Shown here piece after piece: positions 26,145 through 34,846 of a DNA stretch of 64,000 bases (positions are counted from its first letter, which is position 1; the number at the start of each line of letters is the position of its first letter). The translations under genes and the position numbers were made by a program. This DNA is from CBDFKS01 sp965248905 (GTDB lineage: Bacteria > Chloroflexota > Dehalococcoidia > Lucifugimonadales > JAGWBF01). The stretch covers positions 62,001-126,000 of the forward strand of contig CBDFKS010000005.1 of the NCBI GenBank assembly GCA_965248905.1. Direction: 5' to 3'. Under the pieces are notes generated by a model that was not told the origin of the DNA, did not search any database, and was given only the letters and a program-made list of their open reading frames with translations.

Positions 26145-26579
26145 CTAGGTCACGATGCTTCTCACCCAGAAAGAGCAGCCCCACAGGGCGATTCCGTTCA
26201 TGTAGTAGCGGCGTCTGGGCTCGGCCTTGATGCACTCCACGGCCTGGACTCCGCTGATGACGGTGTTGTCCATGAGGGTTTTCATCGAAGAAGCACTGTC
26301 TGCTGATATGTACTTCTCTAGCTCTTCGTATGCCTCCTGTTCATCCATCAGGTTGACCAGTACGAGCACTTCCAGGTGATAGACGCCCTCAGGATTAGTG
26401 GACCTGTATTCGGCGATCGCTGTTTGGTTCGTCGCCTGGTTGTCCCGGATGATGGCGGCGGGGTACTCCTGTGCGCTATCGGTTGGATATTTGTAGACGC
26501 GGAGTCCGTCCACCGTGTCAAGCTGAATGGCCATTTCGTCGATGATCCTCTTGAGAACTCCTGTGGCCGGAGCTACCAT
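26145..26579 (-). CDS. Phage neck/tail-terminator-like protein
   Basis: 144 aa. Order, size and a pattern of short beta strands fit a neck or tail-completion protein, the gene usually after the head-tail connector in HK97-type phages. N-terminal helix MVAPATGVLKRIIDEMA, then VYKYPTDSAQEYPAAIIRD, VYHLEVLVLV and a C-terminal beta segment. It overlaps the connector gene by 7 bp. It is the last recognisable structural gene; no tail tube or tape measure follows. Confidence 0.55.
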   Translation of the reverse strand: MVAPATGVLKRIIDEMAIQLDTVDGLRVYKYPTDSAQEYPAAIIRDNQATNQTAIAEYRSTNPEGVYHLEVLVLVNLMDEQEAYEELEKYISADSASSMKTLMDNTVISGVQAVECIKAEPRRRYYMNGIALWGCSFWVRSIVT

Positions 26580-27424
26580 GGTCCCACTCCTATGGAAGGC
26601 TTGCGATATGAGCTAAGAAGCTGCTTCACGTCTGGGTCCAATCCTCTAAACACGTCAAAACCTCCTGTTTGGGGCAAGCCTACTTCAGAAGCGAATCCGC
26701 TGTCCTTACGCTTCCATAGACGGGATGTCTGCATGAGGCAGGCCTGCACCACCGGCTCTGGATACTTGTAGATGCTGATGTCTGTGCTATCCGCATGGGT
26801 CGCGGCAGTCGTGCCATTGATCCCTCTGATAACGGTAAGATTGTTGGTCGAAATCGCCGTGATGTATAGCTGCTCGCTCTCGATAAGGATGGTTTGGCCC
26901 ACCGCGAACTTCGAGCCGTCGGTCACGGTAAGGACGGTATCCGTAGCGGAAAAGGTGCCGCCTTCATTTATATCGGCGCCACTGTCCTCGGTGACTTCTC
27001 TGTATCCCCACTTGCCCGATATTTCCACCGTCTGCATTCCGGCGGTGAATACGTCTTCATTGCCCGCTTCAGTGTCCACCAATATCCGTGTATATGGACG
27101 GCCCCAGACTTTGGTAGGCTCGGCGTTGGATGGGTAGAGCAGATAATCGGTGGCCGCCCACGTGGTCTCGTAGGTCCGGTCCTTGTTGTCGTCAGTCTTC
27201 AACGATGTGACTGCGATGAGGTCCTGGACTAACAGCTCTGTCCCTCCGTCTCCGTCAAACTTCCTAGCGGTAGAGAGGACATAGAAGTGACGGTTACAGT
27301 AACGGTCTATCAATCTGGAGACTGTCTCCAGCAACTCACGCAAACGAGTATCGTAGCCCGTGCCGCTGATATTCAGGACACCGCTGGATTTTAGGGTCGT
27401 CAGGTCTGCGTAGGCGTTGTTCAT
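26573..27424 (-). CDS. Phage head-tail connector-like protein
   Basis: 283 aa. The N-terminal 100 residues have the helix pattern of gp6-like connectors (YADLTTLKSSG, LLETVSRLIDRYCNRHFY), followed by a beta-rich insert (AVGQTILIESEQLYITAI and VIRGINGTTAATH) and a C-terminal helix (VQACLMQTSRLWKRKDSGF). The insert repeats a phrase common in phage adaptor proteins. ATG overlaps the preceding stop by 4 nt, so the genes are coupled. Confidence 0.6.
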   Translation of the reverse strand: MNNAYADLTTLKSSGVLNISGTGYDTRLRELLETVSRLIDRYCNRHFYVLSTARKFDGDGGTELLVQDLIAVTSLKTDDNKDRTYETTWAATDYLLYPSNAEPTKVWGRPYTRILVDTEAGNEDVFTAGMQTVEISGKWGYREVTEDSGADINEGGTFSATDTVLTVTDGSKFAVGQTILIESEQLYITAISTNNLTVIRGINGTTAATHADSTDISIYKYPEPVVQACLMQTSRLWKRKDSGFASEVGLPQTGGFDVFRGLDPDVKQLLSSYRKPSIGVGPW

Positions 27425-27777
27425 GACCGAGGGTCGCTAAGAGTCAGATCGATGAGCTGGTATATATCGGTGGGAGCTGGCTGAGCTTGGAGACTCACCT
27501 TGATCTCCTCGATTAGCTCATCATTGGTTTTCAGTCGAATGCTTTCCGACTCATCTAAGGTGTATAGCTCCTCCCCTGTCCACACCTGCTCTATGACTTG
27601 CCAGTTGTAGCGGCAGTCGTGGCACCACTCCCAAGGCTTGAGGCTTTTGGGCGTGCCCTTTGGGGCAGGTCCCGTATGGGGCTGACCGTCGGGGTGTACG
27701 CTCTCAGGGTCCTCCGGGTTCAGCACCACACGAATAACCTTGCGAAAGCCGTAGTCTTTTGCCTGGATAATCTTCAT
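27421..27777 (-). CDS. Small phage-module protein, unknown
   Basis: 118 aa from the ATG at 27777 behind GAGAGGAAT. It begins MKIIQAKDYGFRK, has one Cys pair in CHDC (possible metal or none) and an acidic helical C-terminus. Located between a decoration-like gene and the connector gene and overlapping the latter. No family recognised; a structural or assembly role is inferred from position only. Confidence 0.5.
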   Translation of the reverse strand: MKIIQAKDYGFRKVIRVVLNPEDPESVHPDGQPHTGPAPKGTPKSLKPWEWCHDCRYNWQVIEQVWTGEELYTLDESESIRLKTNDELIEEIKVSLQAQPAPTDIYQLIDLTLSDPRS

Positions 27778-27779
27778 GG

Positions 27780-28631
27780 CTATTCCTCTCTGTATTTCAC
27801 GTGAACTATGGATGCTGTGGTGGGCGCCGTGGAGCATCGCATCGATACTACATCGTCGATGGCTCCGATTGAACCTCCGCCGTCCGGAGAGGGTTCATGG
27901 TAGTTGGGGGCGTCCGTGATGTCGACGAGAGGCTCGGCTATCTCTTTACCAGCGGTGGTGGTGATGTTGGCTCCCGTCGAAAAGTAGACCTCGACGTTGT
28001 GGGCTGCGGTGTCTTGTCCTGTCACTTCGACAGAGATAATGCGGACTTTCTTTCCTGAACTAGGCGTGAGAAGGGTAGCTCTCGTAGTGGAACCGATGGT
28101 TCCTCGTACCGACTTGACGATGCTGGCTCCTGGTATCCATGGTGCTGCTGCTAATACTCCCAAGCCGGCACCCCCAGTGTTTCCGAGGGTTCGTAGGACG
28201 TCTGTTGCTCCGTCGGGAGCTAGTGCTCGTATAGCGGCGTCGGTACGTAGTCGGTCTAGAGTAGTAGCGTCTCCGTCCGCCCAGTCGCCATCGACGTCGG
28301 CTGCGAGGCTTCCGCTGGAATCGAAACCTCCGATTACTACGACCTGCCGGCCTGACCTATCAAAGAATGCGTTGACTCGATCTCCGGCTGCTACTTGGGT
28401 GGGCCCGGCAGATAGAGCGTGGCCACCGATTTTTACAGGGTTGCCCGCGTCTACCGCATCGTGAGCTACAGAACCGGTTATGAGCACTCTGCCTGCGGCA
28501 TCGACCAGAAGATAGACGTTGTCGCCGTCGGCTACGCTAGGGGCTGTGGCCTGATACTTGGACCCGATCTTGACGAGCCGGTCCTGGGTGTCGGCGGGAT
28601 CGTCGTGTTTCCCTTCAGAATATCCGGTCAT
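27780..28631 (-). CDS. Phage head decoration-like protein, Ala/Gly-rich
   Basis: 283 aa, beta-rich, Ala/Asp/Gly-rich. N-terminal half carries VADGDNVYLLVDAAGRVLI and GDRVNAFFDRSGR, the central part VKSVRGTIGSTTRATLLTP and the end VVSMRCSTAPTTASIVHV. This composition is usual for outer capsid decoration or head-fibre proteins. It follows the frameshifted decoration gene by 3 bp. Confidence 0.5.
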   Translation of the reverse strand: MTGYSEGKHDDPADTQDRLVKIGSKYQATAPSVADGDNVYLLVDAAGRVLITGSVAHDAVDAGNPVKIGGHALSAGPTQVAAGDRVNAFFDRSGRQVVVIGGFDSSGSLAADVDGDWADGDATTLDRLRTDAAIRALAPDGATDVLRTLGNTGGAGLGVLAAAPWIPGASIVKSVRGTIGSTTRATLLTPSSGKKVRIISVEVTGQDTAAHNVEVYFSTGANITTTAGKEIAEPLVDITDAPNYHEPSPDGGGSIGAIDDVVSMRCSTAPTTASIVHVKYREE

Positions 28632-28634
28632 CTG

Positions 28635-29088
28635 TTATACCTCGTAGTAAAAGATGTAGGCATTGCCCACCACGCCGGCGGCGGCACCGGTTGCTTTGCT
28701 CCCCGTGATGAAGTCCGTGGCGCCTCCCTTTGCATCCAGCCGCTGCCTGGACTTTCCGTTCGTGCCCTGGTCATCCACGTTGTCGAACACTCCCGTGGCC
28801 GCGTTGAGGTCTACGCCGTCCAGAAGGTTGTCGGAACTGGTGGTGCCATTGGCCGCCGTGCCAAAGTCCCCAGTGCAGGCTGCTGGTCGCCTTCGTCGTG
28901 AGGTCAATCGCGACTCTGACAACAACGACGGCGCTGGACTCCGGGTTCTGCCAGGATAGTATTCCGCCCGCCGTATCGGCAGCCGCCAGGGCCACCTTGG
29001 CACACTTTAGAGCGACGGGCGTGGTGTCTGAGGTCAGAAGGTCCTTTAGTTGCTCGGCAACGGGACTGTTCTTTTCCGGATTGGCCAT
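28635..29088 (-). pseudogene. Frameshifted phage decoration/head protein gene
   Basis: The frame from 29088 (MANPEKNSPVAEQLKDLL) is sensible to about residue 71 (DLTTKATSS), then degenerates into Trp/His/Arg. From about 28880 a different frame takes over with CTGDFGTAANGTTSS, VDLNAATGVFDNVDD and a C-terminal VVGNAYIFYYEV. Together they make one protein of about 150 aa, so a one-base indel lies near 28870-28885. Starts with a normal RBS-like AGGAGAA. Either a true frameshift or a sequencing error. Confidence 0.6.
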
Positions 29089-29178
29089 ATTTTCTTCTCC
29101 TTTTGAAGTGCTTTAAGTTCTAGATCCTATCTAGGAGTCGATTCGTGCCTCCAAATGCTTCGTGTTCTTGCTCTCCGA

Positions 29179-30513
29179 TTAGGCGACGCCTGTGACGTTG
29201 TATTGGAGGGCGGTATGGGTGGCGCTGGACCGGGTGCCCGAGCGCTCGGCGAAAGCCAGCCGTATGCTCACCACCATGATGTGTTGTCTCTTCTGGATGT
29301 CCCTGTCGGTCTCGATGACCAACTCTCGGCGGTAGCCCACACGCCATTGGGACCGGTTGACCATGAGCAGACGGCCTGTATCGGTCACGTTGCCGCTATC
29401 TGTAACCTTGCCGTCGGTATCCGCCAGCTTCATCTGCTCCGACACGATTATGGGTATCCCTTCTACGGCTCCTAGCTGCCCTCGTAACAGTGTGGCGTTG
29501 GGGCCCAACTTGTCCAGGGTACGGAAGTTGGCTACGCTCAAGGCCTTGATGTACGTGTTCACGTCCATTACGTAGGCCAGCTCCGAGGGACGAACACCGT
29601 ACTTGCCCAGCTTGCCCCGTATCTGATTGAACATGTCGTCGGTCACGCCGCCGGCCAGGTTGTTGGCCTGGCTGGTGTTATCTATAAGGGGCAAATGGAT
29701 CAGACCGTCGAATCCAAGCAACCAGTGGCCCTTACCTGCATCGGTTGCGGCGACTGTGGCGCCATCGGCATTGATGTTATTGACTGTGGTGGTGTCCGCG
29801 TTCAACAGCACGTCGTCGATGACCTCCGCGGCATTGCGGACCAGGGCGCTGCGCACCTCCGCCGCCATGGCTATGATGGCGTCCTCGTCCAACGTGAGAG
29901 ACCAGGGTACCTGCCCCACAAGCTCGTATGCTGTGAGGGTCTGCTTGCCTGTGGACAGGGCTGTGCTGGTGGTGGCCAGGTTCTCTGTCCCGGGATACCA
30001 GTTCACGTCACCAAGCTGCAGTGGAATCTCGAAGGGGTTGGAAGGCATCTCCACTCTGGAAAACAGGGGCGCGATCATGGTTTCCAGGTTCACGTCCATC
30101 CACAGGGCGCTGGCTTCCTGAGTGGATACCAGCTCATCACCGGACCCGCCTGTAGTGCTGTCCATGGCCGCCTTGAGGTTGGCTTGCCACTCCTCCAATG
30201 CCCGTGGGTTCAGGCCCAGGGGCTGGCGTATCTGCGCGTTAAGAAGACTTTTCATGTATGCCAGGTCCAGCATGTCCAGTCCCTCGTATTTGCCATAGGG
30301 CACTCTGGGCCGGTCCTGGCTTCCGTACTTGGCCATAATGCTCCGCTTTTCGCCATCCCGCCACATATTCTGAATTCGTAGCACCTGGGCGCCGATGCGG
30401 TCTACCTCCTCCTTGATCGGCGGTATCTCCGCATCCATCCTGGAGTTGTAGAACTCTCGGATGCTCCCAACCTCCTTCTTGATAAGCTCGAGATCGTGTG
30501 CTCCAATGGTCAT
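29179..30513 (-). CDS. HK97-type major capsid protein
   Basis: 444 aa. An N-terminal helical scaffold-like delta domain (ELIKKEVGSIREFYNSRM) of about 100 residues precedes the capsid fold: MIAPLFSRVEMPSN, TLDEDAIIAMAAEVRSALVRNAA (spine), the A-domain region LGFDGLIHLP, and GQLGAVEGIPIIVSEQM near the C-terminus. This is the usual layout, with the delta domain removed by the protease encoded next. AAAGGAGG lies before the ATG. The gene is intact. Confidence 0.8.
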   Translation of the reverse strand: MTIGAHDLELIKKEVGSIREFYNSRMDAEIPPIKEEVDRIGAQVLRIQNMWRDGEKRSIMAKYGSQDRPRVPYGKYEGLDMLDLAYMKSLLNAQIRQPLGLNPRALEEWQANLKAAMDSTTGGSGDELVSTQEASALWMDVNLETMIAPLFSRVEMPSNPFEIPLQLGDVNWYPGTENLATTSTALSTGKQTLTAYELVGQVPWSLTLDEDAIIAMAAEVRSALVRNAAEVIDDVLLNADTTTVNNINADGATVAATDAGKGHWLLGFDGLIHLPLIDNTSQANNLAGGVTDDMFNQIRGKLGKYGVRPSELAYVMDVNTYIKALSVANFRTLDKLGPNATLLRGQLGAVEGIPIIVSEQMKLADTDGKVTDSGNVTDTGRLLMVNRSQWRVGYRRELVIETDRDIQKRQHIMVVSIRLAFAERSGTRSSATHTALQYNVTGVA

Positions 30514-30581
30514 GGCTTCCTCCTTTCTTTTTATGGCCTTATCTGTCGGTGTATGGCAGACTCTTTTAACTCTCCCCGGCG

Positions 30582-30655
30582 GTCATTGCGAGCGGAGCGA
30601 AGCAATCTCTTATCGGATTGGGAGATTGCTTCAGGGCTTTGCCCTTCGCAATGAC
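30582..30655. repeat. Dispersed palindromic repeat GTCATTGCGAGC...CGCAATGAC
   Basis: Ends GTCATTGCGAGCGGAGCG and its near complement CTTCGCAATGAC, with an inner stem (AATCTC / GAGATT). A half copy lies at 41739-41766 and related forms at 40220-40260 and 46537-46631. It interrupts the phage operon between capsid and protease genes, so it was acquired after the module entered or was present in the phage. Confidence 0.7.
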
Positions 30656-30697
30656 AATTAAAAGACCTTAGTTGTATGAGGACTTTGCCTGGCGCCA

Positions 30698-31384
30698 CTA
30701 TCGCGATCTTGGTGTTGTGGCATTCTCCAGCCCGGCAAGGACTTCACGAAGAGCCACGTTCCAAGAGATCAGCTGTGGCGCTTCCTGCTCCTCCAAACCT
30801 TGGTGGTAGTAGTAGCTGCGCATCAGTGGTGTACCCTCTAATGCCTTTCTCAAAGCGCTTTGATTGGCGGGCACGGGCGCAGCGCTGATCTCCAGGAGCT
30901 CCTGCTCGACGAAGTTGATGCCCAGGAAGCTTCCGGTCTGCGCATCCCGCCGGATGTTGTACTTCAGCGGGCGAAATCCCACCGACACGCCCTTTTGAAA
31001 CCCTGACCTGTACAACGCCGCGACCTCTTGAGCAAAGCTTGTGGGGACGAACTCGACTGTGGCGACCAGGCTGTGCCTCTCCTTTCGTAGCTCAAGGGTC
31101 CTGCCAATGGCGGGTCGTGTATGGTTGTGCGCCCATAGGAAGACTGGATTGCGCATATAGGCATCCAACCGCCATCCGTCCACCGAGATCGTGTCTCCAT
31201 GCCGGTCAACTTCGTCGGTGGAGACAACAAAGGGCATGGCTCCCACACCATCACAGTCCGTCGATTTATCCGCCCACTTGTTGACTTGTGGAGAATCGCT
31301 GAGTCGCTGAGTATGGGAGTCCAGGGCCTCCAAAAGGCGCTCCCTGTCCCAGTTATCGGTGTCAATGTGACGGGATTGGGTCAT
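30698..31384 (-). CDS. HK97-type prohead protease (S78)
   Basis: 228 aa. The herpesvirus-like serine protease fold of phage maturation: FVVSTDEVDRHGDTI, the catalytic His in FLWAHNHTRP, and the catalytic Ser in GFQKGVSVGF, with LLEISAAPVPANQSAL at the C-terminal strand. It cleaves capsid delta domains in HK97-type assembly. AAGGAGG lies before the ATG. The expected upstream neighbour, the portal, is displaced by about 3.4 kb. Confidence 0.85.
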   Translation of the reverse strand: MTQSRHIDTDNWDRERLLEALDSHTQRLSDSPQVNKWADKSTDCDGVGAMPFVVSTDEVDRHGDTISVDGWRLDAYMRNPVFLWAHNHTRPAIGRTLELRKERHSLVATVEFVPTSFAQEVAALYRSGFQKGVSVGFRPLKYNIRRDAQTGSFLGINFVEQELLEISAAPVPANQSALRKALEGTPLMRSYYYHQGLEEQEAPQLISWNVALREVLAGLENATTPRSR

Positions 31385-31432
31385 GAGCTCCTAACCTCCT
31401 TTGCAGATCTAGATTTCGTTGGGTCCCCTGAC

Positions 31433-31461
31433 AAAAAAAGACAGACCCACTCGGGTCTGTC
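31433..31461 (-). terminator. Intrinsic terminator after the RAMA-like gene
   Basis: On the minus strand a 9 bp stem (GACAGACCC / GGGTCTGTC, 4 nt loop) is followed by T7. It would stop transcription from the RAMA-like gene before the prohead protease. A second 10 bp stem (31478-31487 / 31502-31511) lies beside it. Confidence 0.8.
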
Positions 31462-31635
31462 CCGTTCTTTTACTCTCCGTAGCGGAAGTGCTTTTAAGAC
31501 GTTCCGCTACGTCTAGGAACTAACTCCTTGATAATAAGACTAAAGAGATGGCCGTTGACCTGTCAACGAAGGGGTGTCACCCTCGAAACTCTGTTCTTCA
31601 CGTTGGTTACGACTGGAATCCCCTCGTGCAGCGGG

Positions 31636-32073
31636 CTATTCAAAATCCCCAGCCGATCGCAGTTCGTCGATTACAAGCCACTCTTGTTCTTCCACGTTGT
31701 TTAGGTATTTCCACGCGATCCAGCCATTAGTCGAACCTCCCACAAGAGCATGGCAGGCTGCTGTTGGTTTAAATGGGCCTTGACCATCCGAGAGTATAAT
31801 CTTACCATTGCTCAGTAACTGGCCTTCGAATCGCTGATTTTTCCTCGGGCGCTCCCAGATCACCTTTATAGGATACCCATCACTCCTTTCTTGCGTTACG
31901 GCTGAGTACCCATTAGGACTAGGTGGAGGGGTTTCGAGTAAAGAAATGGCAGCACGAATGGCCTGATTTGCAACGTCAAGACGATAGACCTGCCCGGTTT
32001 TCTGCATCGACCTACGAACCTCGCTTATTTGCTCTGCCGCTACGGTTAGACGTTCCTTTATTGCATCCGTCAT
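31636..32073 (-). CDS. RAMA-like domain protein
   Basis: 145 aa behind AAAGGAGG. The first 60 residues are helical (ERLTVAAEQISEVRRSMQ). The second half has FEGQLLSNGKIILSDGQG, then a small-residue-rich helix CHALVGGS and NGWIAWKYL. This matches the pattern of RAMA domains (a G-x-I core, a serine/alanine helix, NGW-x-x-W), which occur with restriction-modification and phage proteins and may bind modified DNA. Position: inside the phage head module but with its own terminator. Confidence 0.5.
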   Translation of the reverse strand: MTDAIKERLTVAAEQISEVRRSMQKTGQVYRLDVANQAIRAAISLLETPPPSPNGYSAVTQERSDGYPIKVIWERPRKNQRFEGQLLSNGKIILSDGQGPFKPTAACHALVGGSTNGWIAWKYLNNVEEQEWLVIDELRSAGDFE

Positions 32074-32377
32074 GCTCAGGCCTCCTTTAATAATCTTAAT
32101 ACTTTCTGCAGTAAGTTTACAGTGGATGTTGAGAAGATGTCAAGAGGTGTTAAGCCGACTTGAAGTCTTGCGCAGGGTTAAGGAGATATACCTTCGTTTT
32201 TGATACTGGAAACACGGTATGGTCGGGCGAAAGGCCCTTATAGACCGTGCTTAATACACTACTCCCGTCGAATCATCGCCGCCGGTTGACAGGCCAAAGA
32301 GAGGCCCGTATCCTTGTGATTGGCCTGCGAGGCCTATATTGCCCTGCACAGTTGACGACGAATGAGGTGGAGACACC
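32074..32377. other. Intergenic divergent region
   Basis: About 300 bp between divergent RAMA-like and FMN oxidase genes. It contains an inverted pair near 32215-32255 (TATGGTCG / TATAGACC, weak) and a TTGACA at 32286-32291 that could be part of an oxidase promoter. No gene is seen. Confidence 0.35.
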
Positions 32378-33451
32378 ATGACGACCGGCCCGATTAACTT
32401 ATACGAATATGAAGCCCTCGCCTATAAGCGTCTGCCAAAGGAAGAGGTGGATTTCATTGAGGGCGGGACGGCCGATGAGATCACGCTCAGAAGGACTCGG
32501 GAGGCCTTCGACTCCATAATGTTGAGACCTCGCATGTTGGTGGACATTAGCAAGATGGACATGCGCACAACGGTGTTGGGGCACCCCATTGAGTTCCCGG
32601 TGATGCTGGACCCAGCGGGGTGGCACGGCAGGGCCCATCCCGACGCGGAGCTGGCCACTGCCAGAGCGGCGGGTTCCATGGGTACGGCCATGATACTCAG
32701 CGCGGGCTCCACTTATACCCTCGAGGAAGTTGGGAGGGCCGCAACCGGGCCCATCTGGTTCCAGCAATTCCTGTTCCAAGATAAGGGTATGACCAAGGCG
32801 ATGGCCCAACGAGCGGAGGAGGCCGGATATAGCGCGATCTGCGTCACTCTGGACTCTACTATCAGGGCCAAACGCGAGCGAAACATTCGTAATGCGTACC
32901 AGGCCCCTACCTCTCCCAACTTCGCGGACCTGGAGCTGCAGGAGTCGTCGTACACCCTCAGCACCGACGCTCCCCGCGGTGTAAACGACTTGATCGACCG
33001 CTCCGCGACCTGGCCCTATATGGACTGGATGGCCGCCAACATCTCCTTGCCGGTGCTGGTGAAGGGCATAATGACGGGCGAGGATGCCCGGCAGTGCGTG
33101 GACCACGGGGTGAAGGCCCTGATCGTCTCCAACCACGGGGCCCGCCAGTTGGACACCACCTTTGCCACCATAGAGGTGCTGCCCGAGGTGGTGGAGGCGG
33201 TGCAGGGACGGATTGAGGTCTACCTGGACGGCGGCATCCGGCGGGGCACCGACGTGCTCAAGGCGCTGGCCCTGGGAGCCAGGGCCGTGCTGATAGGGCG
33301 CCCCATGTTCTGGGGATTGGCCGTGGATGGCGAGGCGGGGATGCGATCTGTGCTGGAGATCCTGCGGGACGAGCTTCACATGGCCATGGGTATGTGTGGC
33401 TGCCCCACCATCGATAGCATCGACATCAACCTGGTGGGCATGGCCAAGTAA
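32378..33451 (+). CDS. FMN-dependent alpha-hydroxy acid oxidase/dehydrogenase
   Basis: 357 aa TIM-barrel flavoprotein of the lactate/glycolate oxidase family, behind AGGTGGAGACACC. The FMN and catalytic segments are complete: RPRMLVDISKMD, GTAMILSAGSTYTLEEV, WFQQFL, the catalytic His and Arg in VSNHGARQLD, and YLDGGIRRGTDVLKALALGARAVLIGR. It oxidises L-2-hydroxy acids to 2-oxo acids. It is on the opposite strand to the surrounding phage genes and is not a phage gene family I know. Confidence 0.9.
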   Translation: MTTGPINLYEYEALAYKRLPKEEVDFIEGGTADEITLRRTREAFDSIMLRPRMLVDISKMDMRTTVLGHPIEFPVMLDPAGWHGRAHPDAELATARAAGSMGTAMILSAGSTYTLEEVGRAATGPIWFQQFLFQDKGMTKAMAQRAEEAGYSAICVTLDSTIRAKRERNIRNAYQAPTSPNFADLELQESSYTLSTDAPRGVNDLIDRSATWPYMDWMAANISLPVLVKGIMTGEDARQCVDHGVKALIVSNHGARQLDTTFATIEVLPEVVEAVQGRIEVYLDGGIRRGTDVLKALALGARAVLIGRPMFWGLAVDGEAGMRSVLEILRDELHMAMGMCGCPTIDSIDINLVGMAK

Positions 33452-33620
33452 TCGTCTGTGCTACACAAAGGAGCGGCCGGGCTCCTAGGGAGCGGAGTCG
33501 CTGAGGGAGCGGCCCACAACCGGTCGCTGAGCTTTCATCGTAACTCGTCTAAGGGGCTTGCGTCAACTTTTTAGGATTAGGCACTCATCCCCGACCCTTC
33601 TTCCATTGGGAGAAGGGGGA
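33452..33620. repeat. Intergenic region with short palindromic repeat
   Basis: Non-coding. The end (33582-33620) is CTCATCCCCGACCCTTC followed by TTCCATTGGGAGAAGG, a palindromic repeat that recurs in inverted orientation at 41838-41882. The IS630 element begins directly after it, so the element may have landed in a repeat. Confidence 0.55.
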
Positions 33621-34846
33621 CTAGTACTCAGTCAACTCGGTTTTGGTAATTGTTTAAGAAAACGTCTAAGGTTGCTACCCTTTTTTAGGAGTGTTGACGT
33701 AGGAGGGTGGCAGCCATGGGACGAGAACGGTATGTGGTCCGGTTGGAAAGGGAAGAACGAGACCAGTTGGAACGACTGATTCGCGGGGGAAAGAGCCCAG
33801 CGCGAAAGGTTGCCCGGGCCCGTATTCTGCTAAAGGCAGATACGGGCTGGGGGGTGATGCGCATCGTGGAGGCGCTGGACACGTCTGCGGGTACGGTGTG
33901 CCGTACCAAGCGGCGGTACCTGGAGGGAGGACTGAAGCGGGCCTTGGAGGAAGATCCTCGGCCAGGACATCCGACCAAACTGGATGAGCGGGGGGAAGCG
34001 CACCTGATTGCCCTGGCGTGCAGCGAGGCCCCCCCAGGCCATGACCACTGGACCCTGCGGCTCCTGGCAAACAAGGTGGTGGAGTTGGGGCTGGCGCCCT
34101 CCATGTCCCACGAGGGAATTCGCAAGCGGTTGAAAAAAACAGTCTCAAGCCGTGGCAGAAGAAGGAGTGGTGTATTCCCCAGGTGAGCGCCGAGTTTGTG
34201 GCGTGTATGGAGGATGTGCTGGACCTTTACGCGGAACCCTATGACCCAGAGCGCCCGGTGGTCTGTTTCGACGAGACCTCCAAGCAGTTGCTGGCGGAAA
34301 AGAGGTCTCCGATCCCGCCCAAGCCGGCACGACGGGAGCGATACGATTACGAGTACCAGCGCAATGGCACCCGAAACCTGTTCATGCTGTGCGAGCCCCT
34401 GGCGGGCTGGAGGCATGTGGCAGTGACCGAACGTCGTACCATGGTGGACTTCGCTAAGCAGATGCGGTGGCTGGCCGATGAAGCTTACCCAGCGTCCGAG
34501 AAGATCCGGGTGGTGCTGGACAACCTCAACACCCACAAACCAGCTTCCCTCTACGAAACCTTCGAGCCCAAGGAGGCTAGGCGAATACGCAAACGCTTGG
34601 AGTTTCACTACACTCCCAAGCACGGTAGTTGGCTCAACATGGCAGAGATCGAGTTCAGTGTCTTGGCCAGGCGAGTCCTGCGCCGGCGTATTGCCGATGA
34701 AGAGACTTTGAGTGGCGAGATCGCGGCCCTGGAGGCAGAACGAAACCAAGCCGGAGCAACCATTGACTGGAGATTCTCCACTGTGGACGCCCGAGTCAAG
34801 CTTCACCATCTCTATCCTGCCAACAATTAGGTTGACTGAGTACTAG
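33621..34846 (+). mobile_element. IS630-family insertion sequence
   Basis: Terminal inverted repeats CTAGTACTCAGTCAAC (33621-33636) and its complement (34831-34846). TA dinucleotides lie just inside each end, as expected for TA-target IS630/Tc1 elements; the true ends are then about 33624 and 34843. Holds one transposase in two overlapping frames. It cut the portal gene, whose last codons and stop lie within its right end. Confidence 0.85.
33707..34830 (+). CDS. IS630 transposase (two frames joined by -1 frameshift)
   Basis: The first frame (33707-34186) gives the helix-turn-helix half (RKVARARILLKADTGWGVMR). The second (to 34830) gives the DDE half: Asp in CFDETSKQ, Asp in VVLDNLNTHK and Glu in MAEIEF. 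At 34133-34139 there is A7 followed by C; slipping back one base there joins Lys-Lys to Asn-Ser and reads through to the catalytic half. All three catalytic acids are present, so the enzyme may be active. Confidence 0.8.

Noticed and set aside
26013..26306. Plus-strand open frame at the edge of the phage module
   Set aside because: Half lies in repeat DNA and half opposite the neck protein gene; no ribosome site.
32399..33379. Long minus-strand open frame opposite the FMN oxidase
   Set aside because: Anti-sense of a complete and well-conserved enzyme gene; composition is His/Gly-rich as expected for a shadow.
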